Source: Alphaproteobacteria bacterium
GTDB lineage: Bacteria; Pseudomonadota; Alphaproteobacteria; RF32; CAG-239
Assembly: GCA_017546885.1 (NCBI GenBank)
Contig: JAFYRQ010000011.1
Coordinates: 1-6,013, forward strand
Direction: 5' to 3'
DNA length: 6,013 nucleotides
This document shows positions 1 to 4,555 of this stretch, one piece after another. A model generated the notes under the pieces. That model did not search any database and was not told the origin of the DNA. It saw only the letters and a program-made list of their open reading frames with translations. A program made the position numbers and the translations under genes. Position 1 is the first letter of the stretch. Every line of letters starts with the position of its first letter.

Positions 1-319
1 GACAGTAGATGCAAATGATATATATTGGAATTTGTTCCCTGTTTATTATAGACAATTGGAAGGCTATGCTACAGTATATTGTTATTTTGATCGTGATAGT
101 TTCAGAAATACAGATGAAGTTGACTATACTTACGACCAATTATATATGCTAAATAATCACCCGGGAAATCTTAATTCTCATGAGAAAGGATATAGTAGAG
201 GATACTATTATACTTCCCCTGAAGGAGTAACTACAGAAGTAGGTGTAGAGACTACCGTAGGGGATGCTTATAGAGAGCGTCTGAACGATCCGAAGCTCAA
301 ATATAATGATCCGTGGTAG
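1..319 (+). CDS. C-terminal part of an unrecognised tyrosine-rich protein (5' truncated)
   Basis: The reading frame is already open at base 2 and runs to the TAG at 317-319, so the visible part is the last 105 residues of a longer protein that starts outside the window. The TTG at 32 is an ordinary leucine codon in this frame, not a start. About 15 of the 105 residues are tyrosine, including a YYY run (GYYYTSPEG), with many Asp, Asn and Gly, one cysteine and no hydrophobic segment long enough for a membrane helix. This polar, aromatic composition would suit an extracytoplasmic or surface domain, for example the C-terminal part of a pilin-like or secreted protein. That is inference only, because the N-terminus that would show a signal peptide or prepilin motif is missing. 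No family is recognised. The protein ends in NDPW, and an intrinsic terminator begins 14 bases after the stop, so this is the last gene of its transcript. I am confident it is coding, not of what it does. Confidence 0.75.
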   Translation, partial: TVDANDIYWNLFPVYYRQLEGYATVYCYFDRDSFRNTDEVDYTYDQLYMLNNHPGNLNSHEKGYSRGYYYTSPEGVTTEVGVETTVGDAYRERLNDPKLKYNDPW

Positions 320-332
320 TTTTTGCTACAAC

Positions 333-366
333 AAAAAAAGTCCTCGAGAAAATCGAGGGCTTTTTT
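333..366 (+). terminator. Rho-independent terminator after the tyrosine-rich gene
   Basis: The arms at 340-347 (GTCCTCGA) and 353-360 (TCGAGGGC) pair over 8 bp with one G-T pair, around a GAAAA loop. The A-run at 333-339 and the T-run at 361-366 extend the stem, and the T-run gives the U-tract. It lies 14 bases after the TAG at 317-319 and upstream of the next gene's promoter, so it separates two transcription units. The A-run before the stem means it could also act on the minus strand, but no minus-strand gene ends here. Confidence 0.93.
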
Positions 367-380
367 GTTTGTGTTTTTGC

Positions 381-408
381 TTGTAAAATATCTTCTATCA
401 TTTATAAT
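381..408 (+). promoter_or_regulatory. Likely sigma70-type promoter for the secreted-protein gene
   Basis: A -35-like TTGTAA at 381-386 lies 16 bases upstream of a perfect -10 TATAAT at 403-408. Transcription would start near 415, leaving a short leader of about 27 bases before the ATG at 442 that contains the Shine-Dalgarno. It sits just downstream of the preceding terminator, where a new promoter is needed. The region is AT-rich, so a chance match is possible, but spacing and position fit well. Confidence 0.6.
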
Positions 409-427
409 AGTAGGCAGACAATTATTT

Positions 428-433
428 GGGGAG
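428..433 (+). promoter_or_regulatory. Shine-Dalgarno that fixes the start at 442
   Basis: GGGGAG at 428-433 is followed by an 8-base spacer and the ATG at 442. The frame is open back to a GTG at 313, but that longer version would read through the terminator at 333-366 and has no ribosome binding site. The ATG at 442 also places a signal peptide exactly at the N-terminus. Confidence 0.8.
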
Positions 434-441
434 AATTTTTG

Positions 442-1203
442 ATGTTCTGTAAAGTTTTATTGGTAACAGTTTTGTTTTCTTTTTCTGCCTTTGCACAGGG
501 GATTTTGGGCGGAGATGTTTCTTTAGAATCTCAGCAACAAAATAACAGTTGGACCAGAGAAGAACAAGCACCACCTGAGCTGAAACCTTTGTACCAATTT
601 GAGAACTTGTCCGGCTCGGTTGCGATGAAAAATATTTTTGAAGCGGAGCAGATTTTTTGTTATGAAGTTTTTCCTCAAGACGGGGAACACAAAGGATATA
701 CATTAGACGGTTTTCCGATTAGGGGTTTTTGCGGAATGTTGAATCAAACAGTTCGTGATACTTTGGCTGCAAGTTTTTTTGCAAATCCGACTGCGGTTAA
801 TTTTGAAGAAGCCGAACAATGTGAGGTTCAGCCTAAAGTTATTTTGCGTTTTATTCGCGGTGTTGACTATACTGATGTTCTTTTGTCGTCTCCGTGCCAT
901 GCTTTTGTAATTTTTTATGCCGGTACAATTAGTGCATATAACTTCAAACCATCAGCCGAGCTTGTTGATGCTTTGGTAAAAAATCTTCAAACCAAACATC
1001 AGGAATTTGTGTCTCCGGCACTGTTAAATCAGCTTATGCCTGTCGGTATCATTCAAAACGAAAATCAAAGAAAGATGGTTTATAAAACTAAAGAACCTGT
1101 TCGTAAATGGGAAGAAAAAGCCACCGAAAAGGTTAAAAAACAAGAAGCGGAAGTTAAGAAGCAGAATACAGGCTGGAACAAGCTCAAAACTCGCTTAAAA
1201 TAG
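442..1203 (+). CDS. Secreted protein of unknown function with four cysteines and a basic tail
   Basis: The product is 253 residues and is not assigned to a family. Residues 1-18 form a Sec-type signal peptide: a Lys at position 4, a hydrophobic core VLLVTVLFSF, and an AFA|QG cleavage site after Ala18. The mature protein should therefore be exported, to the periplasm in a Gram-negative cell. Residues about 25-55 are Gln, Pro and charge rich and look unstructured. The core, about 58-200, contains all four mature cysteines (73, 97, 127, 152), an even number that could form two disulfides after export. Conspicuous stretches in it are GYTLDGFPIRGFCG (85-98), LRFIRGVDYTDVLLSSPC (135-152) and FVIFYAGTISAYNF (155-168). 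Residues about 205-253 are strongly Lys/Glu rich, mostly Lys and Arg towards the end, and probably helical. There is no lipobox, because Cys3 lies before the hydrophobic core, and no later membrane segment. The gene has its own promoter and Shine-Dalgarno and appears monocistronic. Existence and export are well supported; function is unknown. Confidence 0.85.
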   Translation: MFCKVLLVTVLFSFSAFAQGILGGDVSLESQQQNNSWTREEQAPPELKPLYQFENLSGSVAMKNIFEAEQIFCYEVFPQDGEHKGYTLDGFPIRGFCGMLNQTVRDTLAASFFANPTAVNFEEAEQCEVQPKVILRFIRGVDYTDVLLSSPCHAFVIFYAGTISAYNFKPSAELVDALVKNLQTKHQEFVSPALLNQLMPVGIIQNENQRKMVYKTKEPVRKWEEKATEKVKKQEAEVKKQNTGWNKLKTRLK

Positions 1204-1206
1204 TGT

Positions 1207-1303
1207 ATAATGGCACATCTGAAGCCAAAATTTCAAAGAGAAAAAATTCATGTGTTTCTGTATACACTAAAATTTTTTCTCTTTTTATTTTCTATGCCAT
1301 TAT
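1207..1303. repeat. Nested inverted repeat / long hairpin between convergent genes
   Basis: This 167-base gap between two convergent genes contains two perfect inverted repeats, one inside the other. The outer arms are ATAATGGCA (1207-1215) and TGCCATTAT (1295-1303), 9 bp. The inner arms are AAAGAGAAAAAATT (1235-1248) and its exact complement at 1271-1284, 14 bp, around a 22-base loop. A 5-bp AAAAT/ATTTT pairing (1227-1231 with 1287-1291) joins them, giving about 28 base pairs in one 97-base structure with two internal loops. The right inner arm is T-rich and followed by further Ts, so on either strand it could slow or stop transcription. However, the stem is nearly all A-T, unlike the two GC-rich terminators in this window. 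A small palindromic element is an alternative. No second copy is present in the window. Confidence 0.7.
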
Positions 1304-1370
1304 CCGAGTTTTTTATTAACCGGATTGCTACGAAAATTAAAAATTCTTGCGTTGCCGTTTAGATTTGTCT

Positions 1371-2132
1371 TTATTTATAGAGCCAATCTTGTTTTGCTCT
1401 TTGATTACGCATGTGAAGTTTGGTAGTTTCGGACATGCTCTCATAAACTCGATGTTTGATAGATTTATGTTTATATCCGAACTCGTTTCTGCCCCACTCA
1501 CTTTGCTGATAAACAGGATACATCTTTCTCAATAAATCTTGTGAGGCATTATATCTTGAACCTTCCGGAAGTTTTAGCATAACCGGAATAACCTTATCAA
1601 AGGCTTTTATTTGTTCTTGATAATTTGCAAAATTTGCTCCGTTATTTGCACTTTCCAACAATTCGTGATAGTAAGGTTTGGCTAACTCGCCGACAATTTG
1701 TTGTACTTTAGGGTGTTTTTGATTTTTCTTGGTAAGCTTTTTTACAATCTTTTCGGCATATTTAAAAGCTTCTCCGCTTTTTCCTTTAGCTCGTTGCAGT
1801 GAACATAACAAAAAGAATAACTTTCCGTCATTATCGGGATTATTTTCCGGTAATTCGTTGATACAAGATTTTAGTTGCTTGCGCCAATCGTGATAATAAA
1901 CTTCAGACATCGGCAATGCAGAAAGATACCAATAAGCATAACATTTTGCCATTTTATCGCTTAAAGTAGGTTTTTTAGGAAAATTTGCATATAGTCCGTC
2001 GGTTATTTCCTGAATATTCATATCGGATACCGTTTTTTCACCGGCGGTCAGCTTTCCACTACGTTCTCTTTCGGATAAAGTATAATAATCACGCATTTCT
2101 TGCTTATATTCTTCAAAAGTTTTTTGTACCAT
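1371..2132 (-). CDS. Unrecognised basic, helix-rich protein, second gene of the GNAT operon
   Basis: The product is 253 residues with no recognised family. It has no signal peptide and no membrane segment, so it is probably cytoplasmic. It is rich in Lys, Glu, Gln and Tyr and looks almost entirely alpha-helical. Residues about 57-185 contain amphipathic helices with small residues at intervals (for instance CYAYWYLSALP, 64-74, and LQRAKGKSGEAFKYAEKIV, 112-130) that resemble a TPR-like solenoid, although no full TPR consensus can be claimed. The C-terminal 40 residues are basic with several His, Arg and Trp and end in DWLYK. The ATG lies 10 bases after the stop of the GNAT gene. The upstream sequence (AGGCAGACGGAT) is only a weak ribosome binding site, which suggests translational coupling to the gene before it. 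A start at the later Met13 is possible but less economical. It is followed by the convergent inverted-repeat region. Confidence 0.8.
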   Translation of the reverse strand: MVQKTFEEYKQEMRDYYTLSERERSGKLTAGEKTVSDMNIQEITDGLYANFPKKPTLSDKMAKCYAYWYLSALPMSEVYYHDWRKQLKSCINELPENNPDNDGKLFFLLCSLQRAKGKSGEAFKYAEKIVKKLTKKNQKHPKVQQIVGELAKPYYHELLESANNGANFANYQEQIKAFDKVIPVMLKLPEGSRYNASQDLLRKMYPVYQQSEWGRNEFGYKHKSIKHRVYESMSETTKLHMRNQRAKQDWLYK

Positions 2133-2142
2133 ATCCGTCTGC

Positions 2143-2580
2143 CTAAATAGATTTTACCATTTTTACAAAAGTTATTCCGTGTTCTTCAAAAATATCGCCC
2201 TCGGCTTCAAAACCAAGTTTTTCATAGAAATGAACTACCGATAACATTGCGTGCATTATCAAACGGGAGTATCCGGCTTCTTTTGCTCTTTGCTCGGCAT
2301 AAGCAACCATTGTATGCCCTACACCTTCTCGCTGATATTTTCCGTCAACGGCAACTTGCATCATTCTGATTTCTTCATCATCAATAGGTATCATCATCAT
2401 ACCACCGACGAGCTTGTCATCTAAGCTTTCAATACAGCCGATGTGCAAATAACCCATTTCATTTTCACGATATTTATCAAGAAATTTTAGTCCCAGCGGC
2501 TCAAGCAACACTTTATAACGAAGTTCAACCAATTCGTCATAACGAGCCGAACCAAAATCAATATCAATCATTTTTTTCAT
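2143..2580 (-). CDS. GNAT-family N-acetyltransferase
   Basis: This is a complete 145-residue protein, the usual size for a single-domain GNAT enzyme, which transfers an acetyl group from acetyl-CoA to an amine. The fold order can be followed: a central strand (KLVGGMMMIP, 56-65), then the strand and turn of motif A (MMQVAVDGKYQREGVG, 73-88). In motif A the Q-x-x-G-x-G part (83-88) is the acetyl-CoA pyrophosphate loop. It is followed by the helix to about 102, and motif B is seen as HFYEKLGFEAEG (117-128). The N-terminal LRYKVLLEPLGL (20-31) matches a common GNAT subgroup whose members often lack a known substrate. The substrate cannot be named: protein N-terminus, small amine and antibiotic all remain open. 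It has a near-perfect Shine-Dalgarno, is the first gene of a minus-strand pair, and is divergent from lepA. Confidence 0.92.
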   Translation of the reverse strand: MKKMIDIDFGSARYDELVELRYKVLLEPLGLKFLDKYRENEMGYLHIGCIESLDDKLVGGMMMIPIDDEEIRMMQVAVDGKYQREGVGHTMVAYAEQRAKEAGYSRLIMHAMLSVVHFYEKLGFEAEGDIFEEHGITFVKMVKSI

Positions 2581-2584
2581 TTGG

Positions 2585-2592
2585 CACCTCCT
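2585..2592 (-). promoter_or_regulatory. Strong Shine-Dalgarno of the GNAT gene
   Basis: Read on the minus strand this is AGGAGGTG, close to the full anti-Shine-Dalgarno complement, ending 4 bases before the ATG at 2580-2578. It supports the first Met (MKKMIDI) over the second Met three codons later. It is by far the strongest ribosome binding site in the window. Confidence 0.9.
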
Positions 2593-2608
2593 GGGTTGTT
2601 ATATTTTA

Positions 2609-2637
2609 TTATTATCATATTTAAGCATTATAATCAA
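2609..2637 (-). promoter_or_regulatory. Possible promoter of the GNAT operon
   Basis: On the minus strand a TTGATT (-35-like, 2637-2632) is followed after 17 bases by TAATAA (-10-like, 2614-2609). This would start transcription shortly before the strong Shine-Dalgarno. A TATAAT also lies on this strand at 2632-2627, but without a good -35. The whole spacer is A+T rich, so such matches occur by chance. Some promoter is needed here, but the exact boxes are uncertain. Confidence 0.35.
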
Positions 2638-2644
2638 TAATATA

Positions 2645-2673
2645 TTGCTTTACTTAAAAATTTATTCTATTTA
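2645..2673 (+). promoter_or_regulatory. Possible promoter of lepA
   Basis: TTGCTT at 2645-2650, a 17-base spacer and TATTTA at 2668-2673 form a plausible -35/-10 pair. Transcription would then start near 2680, downstream of the in-frame ATG at 2673 and upstream of the ATG at 2712. If correct, this rules out the longer LepA start. Confidence is low because the region is almost pure A+T; another candidate -10, TATAAT at 2629-2634, has no convincing -35. Confidence 0.35.
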
Positions 2674-2702
2674 TGAATACAAATAATAATTTGATTAAAA
2701 AT

Positions 2703-2709
2703 AGGAAAG
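2703..2709 (+). promoter_or_regulatory. Shine-Dalgarno that decides the lepA start
   Basis: AGGAAAG lies just before the ATG at 2712. The in-frame ATG at 2673 is preceded only by A/T sequence with no purine-rich site. Starting at 2712 also gives MAQDLSLIRNF, the normal LepA N-terminus. Confidence 0.8.
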
Positions 2710-2711
2710 AT

Positions 2712-4517
2712 ATGGCTCAGGATTTAAGTTTAATACGTAACTTCGCAATTATTGCCCACATTGACCACGGAAAATCAACTATTGCCGACCGCATTATTGA
2801 ATATTGCGGAGGTTTGACTTCACGCGAAATGCAAGAACAAGTGCTTGATTCTATGGATATTGAACGTGAAAGAGGTATAACGATAAAGGCTCAGACCGTT
2901 CGTTTGAATTATAAGGCTAAAGACGGAAATGATTATCAATTAAATTTGATGGACACTCCCGGACACGTTGATTTTTCTTATGAGGTAAGCCGTTCTTTGG
3001 CATCTTGTGAAGGCTCCGTATTGGTAGTTGACGCAACACAAGGGGTAGAAGCACAAACTCTTGCCAATGTTTATCTTTCAATAAATAATAATCACGAAAT
3101 TGTTCCGGTTTTGAACAAGATAGATTTGCCGTCTGCCGAACCGGATAAAGTTCGTCAACAAATTGAAGATGTTATCGGACTTGATGCCTCTGATGCGGTA
3201 GAAGCTTCCGGAAAGACCGGTCTTGGAATACCTGATTTGCTGGAAACTATTGTGAACAAACTTCCTGCTCCTACCGGAAATACGGAAAATCCGCTGAAGG
3301 CTTTGTTGATTGACAGTTGGTATGACAGCTATTTGGGAGTTATCATTTTAGTCCGTGTTCATGACGGAATTATTCGTAAAAAACAACAAATAAGAATGAT
3401 GTCAAATAATGCGGTTTATCAAATTGATAAAGTAGGTATTTTTACACCTAAAATGCAAGATGTTGACGCGTTATATCCGGGGGAAATCGGTTTTATTACT
3501 GCCAGTATAAAGAGTGTGAGCGATTGCAGTATCGGTGATACGATTACGGATAACAGAACTCCTTGTGCTGAGGCTTTGCAAGGATTTAAACCTTCAGTTC
3601 CGGTGGTGTTTTGTTCAATCTTTCCTGTTGACAGCAGTCAATATGAAAACTTAAAAGACGCTCTTGCAAAATTAAAGTTGAACGATGCCAGTATTGATTA
3701 TCAAAATGAAAACTCTGCTGCTTTAGGTTTAGGTTTCCGTTGCGGTTTTCTCGGCTTGTTGCACATGGAAATTATCCAAGAAAGATTAGGAAGAGAGTTT
3801 GATTTAGATTTAATAACCACAGCTCCGTCCGTGGCTTATAATATAAATCTTACTTCAGGTCTGCAAATTACTTTGCACAACCCTGCCGATATGCCGGATC
3901 CGACACAGATTTCATCGATTGAAGAACCGGTTGTCAGAGCTACAATTATGGTTCCGGACGAATATTTGGGAGCGGTATTAAAGTTGTGTAATGACCGTCG
4001 AGGTGTGCAAGAAGAGTTGACCTATGTCGGTTCAAGAGCGATGGTTGTCTATAAAGTTCCGCTCAATGAAATAGTCTTTGATTTTTATGACCGCTTAAAA
4101 TCTATAACCAGCGGTTATGCAAGTTTCGATTATGAAATTGTCGGACACCAGGTTTCTGATTTGGTGAAAGTTCAGATATTGATTAATGAAGAACCGGTAG
4201 ATGCTTTAGCATTTTTGTGTCACCGTTCACAAGCAGAATCTCGAGGTCGTCAAATTTGTGAAAGACTTAAAGATTTGATTCCCAGACACTTATTTAAAAT
4301 TCCGATTCAAGCGGCTATCGGCGGTAGAGTTATTGCTCGTGAAACAATTTCTGCGCTACGTAAAGATGTTACCGCAAAATGTTATGGCGGAGATATAACT
4401 CGTAAACGCAAACTTTTGGATAAGCAAAAGAAAGGTAAACTTCGTATGCGACAATTCGGAAAAGTGGAAATTCCACAATCGGCATTTATTGAAGCGTTAC
4501 GCATTGGTGAACAATAA
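2712..4517 (+). CDS. lepA: Elongation factor 4 (translational GTPase LepA)
   Basis: LepA/EF4 is a ribosome-binding GTPase related to EF-G. It has been proposed to back-translocate or remodel stalled ribosomes and to help 30S assembly, and it acts in the cytoplasm or at the membrane. The 601-residue product is full length (E. coli LepA is 599). The GTPase elements are present: P-loop AHIDHGKST (15-23), switch I GITIKAQT (55-62), switch II DTPGH (81-85) with His85, and NKID (135-138). The G5 element reads SGKTG (166-170), where SAKTG is commoner. The later EF-G-like domains follow, and the LepA-specific C-terminal domain is intact, with RKRKLLDKQKKGK from 564 and the QFGKVEIPQ ending. The start at 2712 is chosen over 2673 for its Shine-Dalgarno and family length; the longer form would add 13 Asn/Lys-rich residues. 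In many bacteria lepA precedes the signal peptidase gene lepB. Here it stands alone, ending at a terminator. Identification is secure. Confidence 0.98.
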   Translation: MAQDLSLIRNFAIIAHIDHGKSTIADRIIEYCGGLTSREMQEQVLDSMDIERERGITIKAQTVRLNYKAKDGNDYQLNLMDTPGHVDFSYEVSRSLASCEGSVLVVDATQGVEAQTLANVYLSINNNHEIVPVLNKIDLPSAEPDKVRQQIEDVIGLDASDAVEASGKTGLGIPDLLETIVNKLPAPTGNTENPLKALLIDSWYDSYLGVIILVRVHDGIIRKKQQIRMMSNNAVYQIDKVGIFTPKMQDVDALYPGEIGFITASIKSVSDCSIGDTITDNRTPCAEALQGFKPSVPVVFCSIFPVDSSQYENLKDALAKLKLNDASIDYQNENSAALGLGFRCGFLGLLHMEIIQERLGREFDLDLITTAPSVAYNINLTSGLQITLHNPADMPDPTQISSIEEPVVRATIMVPDEYLGAVLKLCNDRRGVQEELTYVGSRAMVVYKVPLNEIVFDFYDRLKSITSGYASFDYEIVGHQVSDLVKVQILINEEPVDALAFLCHRSQAESRGRQICERLKDLIPRHLFKIPIQAAIGGRVIARETISALRKDVTAKCYGGDITRKRKLLDKQKKGKLRMRQFGKVEIPQSAFIEALRIGEQ

Positions 4518-4518
4518 C

Positions 4519-4555
4519 AAAAAGGGCGAGGATTTTTTCCTCGCCCGTTCTTTTT
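4519..4555. terminator. Bidirectional Rho-independent terminator shared by lepA and the ABC-F gene
   Basis: The arms GGGCGAGGA (4524-4532) and TCCTCGCCC (4538-4546) pair perfectly over 9 GC-rich base pairs around a loop of five Ts. On the + strand the stem is followed by GTTC and five Ts (4551-4555). On the minus strand it is followed by the complement of the A-run 4519-4523, giving five Ts. It starts 2 bases after the lepA stop, and its + strand T-tract runs into the stop codon of the convergent gene (4556-4554), so it serves both transcripts. Confidence 0.95.

Noticed and set aside
313..441. N-terminal extension of the secreted protein back to a GTG at 313
   Set aside because: It would overlap the upstream stop codon, translate through the terminator at 333-366, precede the promoter at 381-408 and bury the signal peptide. 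It has no ribosome binding site.
422..900. Open frames on the minus strand opposite the secreted-protein gene
   Set aside because: They have no ribosome binding site, their low-complexity protein looks like a translation of the opposite strand, and they lie wholly inside a well-supported gene.
1206..1211. Perfect TATAAT at the left edge of the inverted repeat, possibly a promoter for a small RNA
   Set aside because: No acceptable -35 is found 15-19 bases upstream, and the motif is part of the repeat arm. It cannot be excluded without RNA data, but is not supported as a promoter.
1302..1325. ATCCG...CGGAT hairpin right of the nested repeat
   Set aside because: Only 5 bp with a 14-base loop; easily due to chance and too weak for a terminator of the minus-strand operon.
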